The notes: generated by a model not told the origin, from the sequence alone. A DNA stretch of 64,000 nucleotides from JALZKA01 sp963753385 (GCA_963753385.1 CAVWCC010000004.1:124001-188000), one strand, 5' to 3'. Numbered from the stretch's first letter, positions 1 through 9,035 are shown. Program-made: numbers and translations.

Positions 1-203
1 GCAGCCCTCCGACTCCGTCGTAGACGACGGGAGGCGTGGGCGGCACAGGGACCATCGCGCATTGGAACTCCGGGGCCGCATACTCGGTCACGTACGCGCT
101 CAGTTGTGGCAGCGCCTCCGCCATCTCGCCCAGATCGCCAGCCGGCCCCATGAGCCCTTGGAGGACCGCGCGCGCGGCCTGTTTGGCGTCCTGTCCTTCC
201 ATC
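1..203 (-). CDS. NTF2/SnoaL-like protein, 3' end beyond window
   Basis: The minus strand is open from an ATG at 203 to the window edge (67 codons, unfinished). The reading is acidic and helical at first (MEGQDAKQAARAVLQGLMG), then gives EYAAPEFQCAMVPVPPTPP and VVYDGVGGL. This is the usual opening of small NTF2/SnoaL-fold proteins, where a helix is followed by a strand describing what is made or bound and then a YxGxxGL turn. A TACTTC hexamer on the minus strand (215-210) lies 6 nt before the ATG, matching the leaderless promoters elsewhere in the window. The gene diverges from the acyl-CoA dehydrogenase at 251. The family includes enzymes and binding proteins, so no specific function is assigned. 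The C-terminal half is missing here. Confidence 0.5.
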
Positions 204-250
204 GGCGCGAAGTATCCTCTGCGCGCCGAGCGAGCGAAAACGAAGGAGCC

Positions 251-1462
251 ATGGCCGTAGCCACCGCCGCCTACCAAGAGCTGACCGACGAGCAGCAGGC
301 GATCATCGAGATGGTCCGCCAGTTCGCGGACAACGAGATCATCCCGCACGCCGAGGAGTACGACGCCGAGGACAAGTTCCCGGAGCCGATCGTCGAGCAC
401 ATGAAGGAGCTCGGCCTGTTCGGTGTCACGATCCCCGAGGAGTACGGAGGCATGGGGCTCGACCTCACGACCTACGCGATGATCGTCGAGGAGCTCTCGC
501 GCGGCTGGATCTCGATCTCCGGCGTGGTCAACACGCACTTCATCGGCTCGTACCTGCTGATGAAGTTCGGCACCGACGAGCAGAAGGACCACTTCCTGCC
601 GAAGATGGCCACCGGTGAGATCCGCGCGGCGTTCTCGCTGTCGGAGCCCGAGGTCGGATCCGACGTCCAGGGGATCAAGTCCACGGCCAAGCTGGGCGAC
701 GACGGCAAGTGGGAGATCAACGGCCAGAAGATGTGGGTCACGAACGGGCTCGGCTCGGCTGTGGTGTTCGTGCTCGTCAAGACCGACCCGAAGGCCGATC
801 CGCCCTACAAGGGAATGACCTGCTTCATCACCGAGAAGGAGCCCTGGGCCGAGAAGAACGAGGGTGACTTCGCCGGCCTCGAGGTGCCGCCGAAGATCAA
901 GAAAATGGGCTACAAGGGCGTCGAGTCCACCGAGCTCATCTACGACGGCTACCGCTGCCCGCCCGAGCGGATCCTCGGCGGCCCCGACGGCGTCGGCGAG
1001 GGTTTTCGCCAGATGATGGACGCGCTCGAGGTCGGCCGCGTGAACGTCGCCGCGCGCGGGGTCGGCATCGCTCAGCGGGCACTCGAGCTCGCGCTCCAGT
1101 ACTCGCAGGAGCGCAAGACGTTCGGCAAGCCGATCGCGCAGCACCAGGCGATCCAGTTCAAGCTCGCCGACATGGCGACCAAGATCGAGGCCGCGCGCCT
1201 CCTCACCCGCAAGGCGGCGCGGATGAAGGACGCCGGCGAGCGCTCGGACCTGGAGGCGGGGATGGCGAAGCTGCTGGCCTCGGAGACCGGCAAGGAGTGC
1301 GTCGAGGAGTGCTTCCGGATCCATGGCGGCTACGGCTACTCGAAGGAGTACGAGATCGAGCGCCTCTATCGGGACGCGCCGCTGCTCCTGATCGGCGAGG
1401 GCACCTCCGAGATCCAGCGCATGGTGATCGGCAAGAAGCTCCTCGAGCGAAACAAGGCGTAG
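251..1462 (+). CDS. acyl-CoA dehydrogenase (methylsuccinyl-CoA dehydrogenase candidate)
   Basis: 403 aa, the normal length for a soluble FAD acyl-CoA dehydrogenase. The ATG at 251 is preceded by a GAAGGAG ribosome site; the frame stays open further upstream but that part is low-complexity. Family blocks are clear: AFSLSEPEVGSD (FAD and substrate loop), MWVTNG, ERKTFGKPIAQHQAIQFKLADMA, RIHGGYGYSKEYEIER and IGEGTSEIQ, whose Glu383 sits at the usual catalytic-base position. It oxidises an acyl-CoA to the enoyl-CoA, passing electrons to ETF. From memory, the GVEVGRVNVAARG-like region resembles the acyl-CoA dehydrogenases found beside ccr and ethylmalonyl-CoA mutase in actinobacteria, so methylsuccinyl-CoA is a plausible substrate; this is inference. 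The next gene starts inside its stop codon. Confidence 0.93.
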   Translation: MAVATAAYQELTDEQQAIIEMVRQFADNEIIPHAEEYDAEDKFPEPIVEHMKELGLFGVTIPEEYGGMGLDLTTYAMIVEELSRGWISISGVVNTHFIGSYLLMKFGTDEQKDHFLPKMATGEIRAAFSLSEPEVGSDVQGIKSTAKLGDDGKWEINGQKMWVTNGLGSAVVFVLVKTDPKADPPYKGMTCFITEKEPWAEKNEGDFAGLEVPPKIKKMGYKGVESTELIYDGYRCPPERILGGPDGVGEGFRQMMDALEVGRVNVAARGVGIAQRALELALQYSQERKTFGKPIAQHQAIQFKLADMATKIEAARLLTRKAARMKDAGERSDLEAGMAKLLASETGKECVEECFRIHGGYGYSKEYEIERLYRDAPLLLIGEGTSEIQRMVIGKKLLERNKA

Positions 1463-1824
1463 TGGCCTCGACGGGCGAGCTCATCGAGCAGGCTGTCTCC
1501 GGCATCCGGGCCGAGGTACCCGCGCTCGCCAACCTGAAGATCGTGATCGGCCTCGAGCTCCGGGGCAGGGGCGACACGCAGCTCTACCGGGTGGAGCTGC
1601 CGGGGCCGAAGGTGACGAAGGGCTACGCCGACGACGAGCGCCTCCATGTCTCGATCTCCCGTTCGCACTTCAACGAGCTGGCGGCCGACGGCAGCGTCCG
1701 GCATTGGCACGATGCCTTCGACCACGGCCACGTCCGGGTCGAGGGCGACCAGCGGATCCAGCAGCTGGTCGGCCAGGTGATCGCCAAGCAGGAGGCCCGG
1801 GCGAAGCTGAGGAAGGCCCGGTGA
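1462..1824 (+). CDS. SCP2-like small protein
   Basis: 120 aa. The GTG start shares its first base with the TAG stop of the dehydrogenase, so the two genes are probably translationally coupled; there is no separate ribosome site. The sequence has a helix, a strand-rich core (LELRGRGDTQLYRVELPG, then DERLHVSISRSHFNELAADG) and a final amphipathic helix with RIQQLVGQVIAKQEARAKLR. The pattern in which strands are followed by an instruction-like FNEL..DG turn, a HV.V.GD segment and a helix that can close a lipid tunnel resembles the SCP2 sterol-transfer fold. Coupling to an acyl-CoA dehydrogenase suits an acyl-CoA or lipid binding role. The fold assignment is by eye and moderate. Confidence 0.55.
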   Translation: MASTGELIEQAVSGIRAEVPALANLKIVIGLELRGRGDTQLYRVELPGPKVTKGYADDERLHVSISRSHFNELAADGSVRHWHDAFDHGHVRVEGDQRIQQLVGQVIAKQEARAKLRKAR

Positions 1825-1872
1825 GGCGGAGGCCGGAGGCCGAAGCCGAGCCCCGGCGTTGTTGAGCCGGCT
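1821..1872 (+). repeat. stop-to-start hairpin repeat, copy 1
   Basis: This junction between the SCP2-like stop and the next start closely matches 47282-47331: GTGAGGCGGAG, a variable purine-rich stretch, then GAAGCCGAGCCCCG and GTTGTTGAG. At 1853-1870 it folds as CCGGC, loop GTTGTTGA, GCCGG. In the other copy the stem is CCGCC/GGCGG, a compensatory change that keeps pairing. The element ends one base before the TTG start of the following gene. Confidence 0.6.
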
Positions 1873-2975
1873 TGAGTGAGACTCTGAGCCCCCGGTCGGT
1901 CGAGCCCGAGCGCCTCGCCGCCCTCCGCGCGCGTTCGCAGCTGATCCACCGGCCGGCGGGGGGCCGCCATCCCGCCGACGTCCTCCGCGCGATCGCCGGC
2001 GCTCAGTCGCAGGAGCCGCGGGCCGGCCGCCTGCAGGTCAGGGCGCGCTCCCGCGGGCTGACCGCCGCGGGGATCGAGGCGGCCCGGGTGGAGGAGCGCT
2101 CGATCGTCCGCACCTGGCTGATGCGGATGACGGCCCACCTGATCCCGACCGAGGACTTCGGCTGGCTCGCGCCGCTCTTCGCCGACCGGATCCTGGCCTG
2201 GTCCCGCCGGCGCTTGTCGGCGCTCGGGGTCGCGGAGTCGGAGCGTGACCGCGCGCTCGGCGCGGCTCAGAAAGCGCTGACCAGGGGGCCGTTGACCCGC
2301 GGCGAGGTCATGGAGGTCGTCGAGCGCTCGGGGATCGAGGTCAATGTCCAGCGCCGGACGCACTTCGCGGTCCTTCTTGTCGTCGGGGGCGCAGCCTGCA
2401 TCGGCCCCGACGCCGGGCGGGAGAGCACGTTCGTCGCGACCGGGGACTGGATCGGCGAACCGCGCGCGATGGATCGCTCCGATGCGCTCGCCGAGCTCGC
2501 CCGCCGCTACTTCGGCGCCTTCGCCCCGGCCGGCGAGCGCGACTTCGCGTCATGGTCGGGGCTGCCCCTAGGCGAGTGCCGCATCGGGATCGAGCGGATC
2601 GCCCGTGAGCTGACCGAGGTGGTCGTCGCGGGTGAGAGGCAGCTCGTCGTGAAGGGATGGACGGCGCGCGCCCCGCGCTCGCCCGTGGTCCGGCTGCTGC
2701 CCGCGTTCGACACCTACCTGATGGGCTACGCGAGCCGCGCCCACGCGGTCGATGAGGCGGGCGCGAGGCGGATCCTGCCGGGCGGGGGCATCCTGCGCCC
2801 GACGGTCTGCGTGGACGGGAAGTTCGTCGGCCTGTGGTCGTCGAAGCGCAGCGGCAAGCGCCTTGAGGTTGAGCTCGAGCCGTTCGTCGGCATTGACGAA
2901 GGCTGGCGCGAGGCGGTCGCCGCCGAGGTTGCCGACATCGGCAGGTTCGAGGGCGTCGACGCCGCGCTCAAGTGA
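1872..2975 (+). CDS. winged-helix DNA-binding domain protein (AlkZ/YcaQ-like superfamily)
   Basis: 367 aa from a TTG start directly behind the hairpin repeat. The N-terminus has LRARSQLIHRPAG, an ADVLRAIAGAQSQEPRAG block typical of the AlkX/AlkZ-type winged-helix family (the Q-x-Q region), then RTWLMRMTAHLIP, and a C-terminal domain with LLPAFDTYLMGYASR and LRPTVCVDGKFVGLWSSKRSG. Characterised relatives of this superfamily are DNA glycosylases that unhook crosslinks; many actinobacterial members are uncharacterised. A TTG start with no convincing ribosome site makes the exact N-terminus uncertain. No partner gene hints at a substrate. Confidence 0.7.
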   Translation: MSETLSPRSVEPERLAALRARSQLIHRPAGGRHPADVLRAIAGAQSQEPRAGRLQVRARSRGLTAAGIEAARVEERSIVRTWLMRMTAHLIPTEDFGWLAPLFADRILAWSRRRLSALGVAESERDRALGAAQKALTRGPLTRGEVMEVVERSGIEVNVQRRTHFAVLLVVGGAACIGPDAGRESTFVATGDWIGEPRAMDRSDALAELARRYFGAFAPAGERDFASWSGLPLGECRIGIERIARELTEVVVAGERQLVVKGWTARAPRSPVVRLLPAFDTYLMGYASRAHAVDEAGARRILPGGGILRPTVCVDGKFVGLWSSKRSGKRLEVELEPFVGIDEGWREAVAAEVADIGRFEGVDAALK

Positions 2976-3045
2976 GGTTGGGGTTTGAGAAGTCCTCAGG
3001 AGCGGTACTTGGCATGCGGATACATCCAGGGAGAGGAGCTTGCAT

Positions 3046-6000
3046 ATGCATCGCCGTTCGCTCGTAGCGCTTGCGCTGCCCGCCGTCGTACTCTCAGCGC
3101 TCGCCGCGAGTGGACTCGCCGCAAGCTCCGACCCTGACCAGCGCGGCAGGTTTGCGCTTCGCGCCGAGTCGGACCTGCCGTCCGGCTACCAGCCGGCACT
3201 GGTCCGTCAACAGCGGCTCGGCCGCTACTTCGTCGTCATGGACGCACCGGCGGTTGCCGATCGCGTCCGCGCCGCGGGCGGCAGCCTCACCCGCTCGGCG
3301 CAGCGAACGGCCGCCGACGCGGCACGCGCGAGCCAGGCCGCCGCGATCGCCCAGGCGACGAGCGCGGGCGGGGACGTCGCCTTCCGCTACGACACCCTGG
3401 TGAACGGCTTCTCGGCTGAGCTCTCGGCCGACGCGGCCGAAGCGCTGGCGCAACGCGCCGACGTCGCCAGGGTCGAGCCTGTCTCGATCATCGAGCGGCA
3501 CAACGAGACGAGCATGCCCTACATCGGCGCCACCGCCGTGAACGACGACCTGAACGTGAAGGGCCAGGGAATGCGCGTCGCGGTGGTCGACGACGGCATC
3601 GACTACACGCACGCGAACTTCGGCGGCCCGGGCACCGTGGAGGCCTACGACTCGAACGACCCCGCGTTCATCGAGCCGGGGACCTTCCCGACGAACAAGG
3701 TGATCGGAGGATTCGACTTCGTGGGCGCCGGCTACGACGTCCTCGACGACGACACCGCGAACGACGTCCCGCGACCCGACGCGGACCCGATCGACGACGG
3801 CGGCGGCCACGGCTCACATACCGCGGGTACGGTCGCCGGCATCGGGGTCGGCGATGAGATCGGCCCGGGCGCGGCCCCGCGCGCGAAGCTCTACGCCTAC
3901 AAGGTCTGGGGCGCCGGTGGCAGCTCGAGCGACGACGTCCTCGTCGCGGCATACGAGCGCGCCGTCGATCCCAACCAGGACGGCGACACGTCCGACGCCG
4001 TCGACGTCGTCTCGTTCTCGGGCGGCGTCACCTACGGCACGCTCAACTCGGTCGAGGCGCGTGCCGCTCAGCGGGTCGTCGACGTCGGCACGGTGTTCGT
4101 CGCCTCCGCCGGCAACGAGGGCAACCAGAACGTCGGCGGGTCCCCGTACCTGACGGGTACGCCCTCGACCGCGCGCGGCGTGATCGGCGTCGCGGCCTCG
4201 ATCGACGAGTACAACGCGCTGACGCTGAGCGTCAACAGCCCGGCGATCGAGCTGCCGGACGGCGGAATCATGGTCGAGCAGGACTTCGGCGGCCACGTCC
4301 CCGAGGCCGGCCTGACCGCGGATTTCCACGACGCGCGCGCCGAGGACCCGCCCGACGATCCGGGCAACGAGACGGCGGCGGACGCGCTGCTGTGCGATCC
4401 GGTCGCCGGCAACCCGTTCGCGGGCAAGATCGTCTTCACGTTCAAGGGCGCGACCGGCGAGGGCGACTGCGCCGGTTCGACCAAGGTGTTCAACGCCCAG
4501 GAGGCGGGCGCCAGCGCGGTCGTCCTGATCTCGCTGTTCGGCGGGTTCCCGTCGGCGCTCGCGACGAACGGCGAGCCGATCACCATCCCCGCGGTGATGA
4601 TCACCGCCGCCGACGGCTACACGGTCCTCGACGCCCTCAGCCCGAGCCCGCCGGCCTACAACTCCGCGGTCGTCAACGGGACCCTGAACGGCGAAACGTC
4701 GTCGATTCCCGGCTTTGAGGACTCGCTCACCGACTTCACGTCGGAGGGGCCCGCGCGCCTGACGAGCGACATGAAGCCCGACATCTCGGCACCCGGGTTC
4801 GACATCCAGTCGACCGCCGCGGGCACAGGTGACCTGGGCGTGAAGCTCTCTGGCACCTCGATGGCGGCGCCGCACGTCTCTGGCGTCGCGACGCTGCTCC
4901 GCCAGATCCACCCGAATTGGTCTCCGGCGCAGATCAAGGCTGTCCTGATGAACCAGGCGACCCGGGCGGTCCGCAACAACGACCTCTCGGAGCCGGCCCC
5001 GGCGACCACCATGGGCGCGGGCCGGGTGGAGGCGCTCGAGTCCGCGGAGGCGGTGTCGCTCGCGACACCCGGCAGCCTCTCGTTCGGGCTGCGGCAACTC
5101 GCGCAGGCGCAGACGATGCAGCGTTCCTTCACTGTCCAGAACAAGGACAAGAAGACGCACAGGTACGTCGTCTCGGCCAATGGGCCGCGGTACGCGGACT
5201 TCGACCCCGCCGCCACGTCGATAACTGTCGCCGAGAACGGTGGCCCCTACGCCCAGGAGCAGAGCTTCAAGCTCAAGAAGGGCGAGAAGCAGCGGATTGT
5301 CGTCAGGCTCACGGTTGACCCGGCCGCGATCACCGAGGCCGACCAGCTGAACGGCTGGTACTACTTCCTCGGCAACCAGGACGGGAGCGTCCTCGTCAGG
5401 CAGCGGCAGAAAGGCACGGACCGGTTCGAGGTGAGCTGGCACGTCGTGCCCGGCGCGACGTCCGCCAACAGCCTCTCGACCGACGCGCTCGATCTCAGCG
5501 GCGGCCCGGCGGAGATGGAACTGGTGGAGGGCCCGGCTGCCGGCGCGAGCTACGCCGACCTCTACATGCTGGGCTACGAGGATCCGGAGACGACGCGCGG
5601 CGAAGAGGACATCGTCGCTGCGGGCGCGCGGAGCTTCACCGGTGAGAGCGTCGAGGACGAGACGTCGGAGGGCGTGCCGGAGGGGACCGACGAGGCGGTT
5701 GGCCTCACCTGGCCCGACTTCCTGGCGAACCCCGACGCTCCGGTCGAGCCGATCGAGTTCGGCGTCCAGCACGCCCGGCTCCACAACACGACCGAGACGG
5801 TCCAGGTGGACGTCCTGATCGACGTGGGTGCCGACGGCATCTTCAAGAACGGGTCGCTCGGCGCCGACTATCTGATCACCAAGCCGGCCGCGCCCGGCGG
5901 CGAGGTCTGCGTGATCGACCTGGCGTCGCAGGCGTCGTCCGAGGTGTGCGCGAAGACGTACTTCGCCGACTACTCGAACTTCAACTCGAACCTGTTCGGG

Positions 6001-6387
6001 CTCGTCATCGACGCGGCCGACATCGAGCTCACCGACGCCCAACCCGTGTTCTCGTACACGGTCGCGGCCTGCGAGGGGACGTTCTCGGGTGACGTCCCCG
6101 GGCAGATCTGCGACACGACCGGTGAGATCGATCCCGACACAGGCACCTACCCGGCGGTCGTGAACGCGACCGATCCGGCGCTGCAGATCGACCCGCTCGT
6201 CTGCAAGGGGTTCTGGGACGGCGGCGCATGCGACGCCGGCTCCCCGATCACGGTCGAGGGCGATGCCGGCGACCGACATCCTGGCGCTGTTCCCGAACAA
6301 CGCGCCCGGAGCGGTTCCCGACGATCATCGAGACCACGGCTGGTCCCTGAGGGGGATCTGGATAACGCGGTTGGCCGGCGGCCCTGA
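3046..6387 (+). CDS. secreted subtilisin-like serine protease (S8) with PA domain
   Basis: 1113 aa. ATG at 3046 is chosen over the TTG six bases upstream because GAGAGGAG (3031-3038) is well spaced. A signal peptide (MHRRSLVALALPAVVLSALA) is followed by an I9-type propeptide. The triad is visible: Asp182 in VAVVDDGID, His255 in GGHGSHTAGTVAG and Ser605 in LSGTSMAAPHVSGV. A PA domain is inserted around residues 430-520, and a long fibronectin-like C-terminal region follows. It is likely an exported broad-specificity protease. The last 45 residues look out of frame: from about 6262 the +1 frame gives DILALFPNNAPG, the expected end of such proteases. The TGA stop sits in the loop of a perfect 11-bp hairpin and overlaps the amidase. 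Confidence 0.93.
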   Translation: MHRRSLVALALPAVVLSALAASGLAASSDPDQRGRFALRAESDLPSGYQPALVRQQRLGRYFVVMDAPAVADRVRAAGGSLTRSAQRTAADAARASQAAAIAQATSAGGDVAFRYDTLVNGFSAELSADAAEALAQRADVARVEPVSIIERHNETSMPYIGATAVNDDLNVKGQGMRVAVVDDGIDYTHANFGGPGTVEAYDSNDPAFIEPGTFPTNKVIGGFDFVGAGYDVLDDDTANDVPRPDADPIDDGGGHGSHTAGTVAGIGVGDEIGPGAAPRAKLYAYKVWGAGGSSSDDVLVAAYERAVDPNQDGDTSDAVDVVSFSGGVTYGTLNSVEARAAQRVVDVGTVFVASAGNEGNQNVGGSPYLTGTPSTARGVIGVAASIDEYNALTLSVNSPAIELPDGGIMVEQDFGGHVPEAGLTADFHDARAEDPPDDPGNETAADALLCDPVAGNPFAGKIVFTFKGATGEGDCAGSTKVFNAQEAGASAVVLISLFGGFPSALATNGEPITIPAVMITAADGYTVLDALSPSPPAYNSAVVNGTLNGETSSIPGFEDSLTDFTSEGPARLTSDMKPDISAPGFDIQSTAAGTGDLGVKLSGTSMAAPHVSGVATLLRQIHPNWSPAQIKAVLMNQATRAVRNNDLSEPAPATTMGAGRVEALESAEAVSLATPGSLSFGLRQLAQAQTMQRSFTVQNKDKKTHRYVVSANGPRYADFDPAATSITVAENGGPYAQEQSFKLKKGEKQRIVVRLTVDPAAITEADQLNGWYYFLGNQDGSVLVRQRQKGTDRFEVSWHVVPGATSANSLSTDALDLSGGPAEMELVEGPAAGASYADLYMLGYEDPETTRGEEDIVAAGARSFTGESVEDETSEGVPEGTDEAVGLTWPDFLANPDAPVEPIEFGVQHARLHNTTETVQVDVLIDVGADGIFKNGSLGADYLITKPAAPGGEVCVIDLASQASSEVCAKTYFADYSNFNSNLFGLVIDAADIELTDAQPVFSYTVAACEGTFSGDVPGQICDTTGEIDPDTGTYPAVVNATDPALQIDPLVCKGFWDGGACDAGSPITVEGDAGDRHPGAVPEQRARSGSRRSSRPRLVPEGDLDNAVGRRP

Positions 6388-7495
6388 GGGCCGCCGGCTC
6401 GCGGTGAAGGACCTGTTCGACACCGAGGGGGTGCGGACGACCTACGGCTCGGCGGTATTCGCCGACAACGTCCCCGACAGCACCGCCGCCGCGGTGAGCG
6501 CCCTCGAGGACGCGGGCTGGGTCAGCGCCGGCAAGGCGAACCTGCACGAGTTCGCCTACGGGATCACCTCGCAGAACCCGCACTACGGGGACGTGCCGAA
6601 CCCGTCGTTCCCGGGACGAGTCGCCGGCGGATCGAGCGGCGGCTGCGCGGCGGCGCTGGTCGCTGACGAGGCCGATCTGGGCCTGGGCTCCGACAGCGGC
6701 GGCTCGATTCGGATCCCGGCGGCATGCTGCGAGGTCGTCGGCCTCAAGCCGAGCTTCGGCGTGGTGGCGATGGACGGCTGCTTCCCGCTCGCGCCCACCT
6801 TCGACCACGCCGGACCGCTCGCGCGTGACGTCGCCGGCTGCGCCGAGGCGATGGATGTCCTCGCCGGAGTGAAACCGCGCGCCCTCGCCGGCCTCGACGA
6901 GCTCGAGGTCGGCGTCGTGTGGCTCGAGCACGCCGAGCCGGCGATCCGGACCCGCGTCGAGGCCGCCGCGGCGCTCCTCCCGCGCGCGCGGGCGGTGGAG
7001 CTGCCGGTGTCCGAGGGCGTGCACCCGGCGTTCCAGGCGGAGATCGCCGACGTCCACCGCGCGATGTTCACGCGCAACCGCGACAGTTACGGCGCCAACG
7101 TCGGCACCAAGATCGCCCGCGCGCTCTGCGTCTGCAGCGGGGAGGCGGATGCTGCCCGCGAGGCTCGCGAGCGCTATCGCGAGCGCTACGCCGCCGCGCT
7201 CGACGGGCTCGACCTGCTCATGTCGCCGACCCTTCCGATCCCGCCGCCGCCCGCGGACGTCGACGAGCTCGACGTCCGCGAGGCGATGACGCGGTTCACC
7301 TTCCCGCTGAACGCGGTCGGTGCGCCCGCGCTCGCCCTTCCGGCCGGGCGGACCGACGACGGGCTCCCGGTGTCGGTCCAGCTCTGCGCCCGTCCCGGCG
7401 ACGACGACCTCGTGCTGGCGGCGGGTGCGCTCATGGAGGCGGCGCTTCGCCATACTCTCGCGCCCCGGGAGGAGCCGGACGAAAGAGGAGCATGA
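6371..7495 (+). CDS. amidase signature family enzyme
   Basis: 374 aa from TTG 6371; the frame is open back to 6263. The Ser-cisSer-Lys triad region is present: LAVKDLFD (Lys), GGSSGGCAAAL and GSDSGGSIRIPAACC, followed by LKPSFGVVAMDG and the FPLAPTFDHAGPLARDV block. These enzymes hydrolyse amides or act in transamidation, and the substrate cannot be read from sequence. The start is uncertain. Relatives commonly begin with an initiator Met followed by WITRLAGG; here that position (6356) is ATC, not a start codon, placed just after GAGGGGG. The 5' end overlaps the protease, and the stop overlaps the next ATG (ATGA), so the amidase and MaoC genes form an operon. Confidence 0.85.
   Translation: MAGGPEGRRLAVKDLFDTEGVRTTYGSAVFADNVPDSTAAAVSALEDAGWVSAGKANLHEFAYGITSQNPHYGDVPNPSFPGRVAGGSSGGCAAALVADEADLGLGSDSGGSIRIPAACCEVVGLKPSFGVVAMDGCFPLAPTFDHAGPLARDVAGCAEAMDVLAGVKPRALAGLDELEVGVVWLEHAEPAIRTRVEAAAALLPRARAVELPVSEGVHPAFQAEIADVHRAMFTRNRDSYGANVGTKIARALCVCSGEADAAREARERYRERYAAALDGLDLLMSPTLPIPPPPADVDELDVREAMTRFTFPLNAVGAPALALPAGRTDDGLPVSVQLCARPGDDDLVLAAGALMEAALRHTLAPREEPDERGA
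6374..6398 (+). terminator. 11-bp perfect hairpin with a stop codon in its loop
   Basis: GCCGGCGGCCC (6374-6384) pairs perfectly with GGGCCGCCGGC (6388-6398). The three loop bases are the TGA stop of the protease. There is no U-run after it, and the same bases code for the start of the amidase in another frame. It could end the protease transcript or hold back amidase translation. It could also be a coincidence of G+C-rich coding. Confidence 0.35.
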
Positions 7496-8037
7496 GCGAA
7501 AGCAAGCACGAGTTGATCACCGACCAGGCGGAGCGCGAGGCCTCCGGAGCGCACCCGTACGGCCGCTACCTCGAGGAGTTCGAGGTCGGCGCCGTCTACA
7601 AGCACTGGCCGGCGAAGACCGTGACGGAGGCCGATGACCACCTGTTCTGCCTGATCACGATGAACCACCATCCGCTGCACCTGAACGACGTCTACGCCTC
7701 GGAGTCGCAGCAGGGACAGAACGTCGTCGTCGGGCCGCTGGTCTACTCGCTGGCGCTCGGGATGTCGGTCTCCGACGTCTCTGGGAAGGCGATCGCCAAC
7801 CTCGCGACCGAGGAGCTCTCCCACCCAAACCCCGTCTTCCACGGCGACACGCTCTACTGCGAGTCCGAGGTGCTCGAGGTCCGGCCGTCGCAGTCGAAGC
7901 CCGACCGCGGAGTCGTCAAGGTCCACACCCGCGTCTACAAGCAGACCGGCGACCTGGTCGCTGAGTTCAAGCGCGCTGTGCTCATCCCCAAGCGCGACCC
8001 GGGCGAGGCCGACCACGCGGAGGGTCCGGTCGAGTAG
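7492..8037 (+). CDS. MaoC-family (R)-hydratase, mesaconyl-CoA hydratase candidate
   Basis: 181 aa, single hot-dog fold length. ATG overlaps the amidase stop and is preceded by AAGAGGAG. The motif YGRYLEEFEVGAVY at the N-terminus and TVTEADDHLFCLITMNHHPLH, with the Asp and His of the hydratase site, are diagnostic of MaoC enoyl-CoA hydratases. GMSVSDVSGKAIANLATEEL and HPNPVFHGDTLY follow the actinobacterial subgroup that I associate with mesaconyl-CoA hydration in the ethylmalonyl-CoA pathway. The ccr and mutase genes in this window support that, but other enoyl-CoA substrates remain possible. Confidence 0.85.
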   Translation: MSESKHELITDQAEREASGAHPYGRYLEEFEVGAVYKHWPAKTVTEADDHLFCLITMNHHPLHLNDVYASESQQGQNVVVGPLVYSLALGMSVSDVSGKAIANLATEELSHPNPVFHGDTLYCESEVLEVRPSQSKPDRGVVKVHTRVYKQTGDLVAEFKRAVLIPKRDPGEADHAEGPVE

Positions 8038-9012
8038 CTAGGTCAGCGCGGCGCCGGCCTCGAGCGCGTCGTCGAACCCCTGGCCCGGGATCCCGCCGAT
8101 ACAGGGCGACGTCGCGCCGGCGTCCTGGTACTCGCGAACCTTCGCGCGGGCGTCGTCGGCCGAGCCGATCCCGGCGAGCGAGCCGAGCAGGTCGTCCGAG
8201 AGCCCGGCCATCGCCTGTGCCGGGTCGCCGGCGGCCATCCCGGCGTCGAACGCGGCGAGATCGTCGGCGAAGCCGGACCGCTCGAGCATCGAGCGGTAGA
8301 ACGGCAGCGAGGCGTACGGGATCAGCTCCTTGCGGAACGCCGCTCGAGCGGCTTCGATGTCATCCGAGACGGCGACCGGGACCGCGGGGACGACGTCGAA
8401 GCCGTCCATCGACTTGCCGGCCCGCTCGCGGCCCTTCGTGACCTCGGGGATGACGGTCTCGCGGATGTAGTCCGGGTTGCAGAGCCAGAGCATCACGCCG
8501 TCACCGATCTCGCCCGCGAGCCGCAGCATGTTCGGGGACAGGGCCGCGATGTAGATCGGCAGCTCCGGCCGCGGCGGGTAGCCCATGAACGCGAACCGCG
8601 AGTTGAAGAACTCGCCGTCGGGCGGCGGCTCGCCGCGCAGGATCGCCCGGACGATGCCCGCGTACTCGCGCATCTGGGTCACCGGCTTGGTGATCTCGGC
8701 GTCGAACCAGTTCTCGACCGTCACCCGGTGCGAAACGCCGAGGCCAAGCACCATCCGCCCGCCCGAGCTCTCGTCGATCGTGGCCGCCGTCTGCGCGGTG
8801 GATGCCGGCGTGCGGGAGAAGATGGGGAGCACCCCGGTGCCGAGCTTCGCCCGCTCGCTCACCGTCGCGTAGAGCGCGAGCAGCGTGAGCGAGTCGCGCG
8901 CCGCGATGTGGGTGACGTAGACGGACTCGTAGCCGAGCTCGTCCGCCCGCCGCACCCGCGCGAGCGCCTGCTCGAGCTCGCGGCCGCTGCCGATGAAAGC
9001 GCCGACGCCCAT
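8038..9012 (-). CDS. LLM-class F420-dependent oxidoreductase
   Basis: 324 aa. ATG at 9012 is selected because a TAGGAT hexamer lies 8 nt before it; the frame opens 12 codons earlier without promoter or ribosome site. The fold is a luciferase-like TIM barrel: VGAFIGSGRELEQALARVRRADELGYESVYV at the start (split here over two lines of thought: a nucleophile-free F420 barrel), TLLALYATVSERAKLGTGVLP, DESSGGRMVLGLGVSH and LAGEIGDGVMLW. Enzymes of this class use F420 or reduced F420, which this genome can make from fbiC and the npdG-cofDCE operon. The substrate is unknown. It diverges from the SRPBCC gene with only 23 bp between start codons. Confidence 0.88.
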   Translation of the reverse strand: MGVGAFIGSGRELEQALARVRRADELGYESVYVTHIAARDSLTLLALYATVSERAKLGTGVLPIFSRTPASTAQTAATIDESSGGRMVLGLGVSHRVTVENWFDAEITKPVTQMREYAGIVRAILRGEPPPDGEFFNSRFAFMGYPPRPELPIYIAALSPNMLRLAGEIGDGVMLWLCNPDYIRETVIPEVTKGRERAGKSMDGFDVVPAVPVAVSDDIEAARAAFRKELIPYASLPFYRSMLERSGFADDLAAFDAGMAAGDPAQAMAGLSDDLLGSLAGIGSADDARAKVREYQDAGATSPCIGGIPGQGFDDALEAGAALT

Positions 9013-9020
9013 CGCGCGGC

Positions 9021-9030
9021 ATCCTATGCG
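9021..9030. promoter_or_regulatory. overlapping divergent -10 elements sharing TA
   Basis: ATCCTATGCG holds TAGGAT on the minus strand (9026-9021), 8 nt before the ATG of the LLM oxidoreductase, and TATGCG on the plus strand (9025-9030), 5 nt before the ATG at 9036. The two hexamers share the central TA. Both transcripts would be leaderless. Confidence 0.5.
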
Positions 9031-9035
9031 CCCCC

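Noticed and set aside
3814..6300. An 828-codon open frame on the minus strand across the protease gene
   Set aside because: It is the antisense of a well-supported subtilase with intact catalytic motifs. Its composition is Arg/Val/Gly-rich with no domains, as expected from G+C-rich codon bias.
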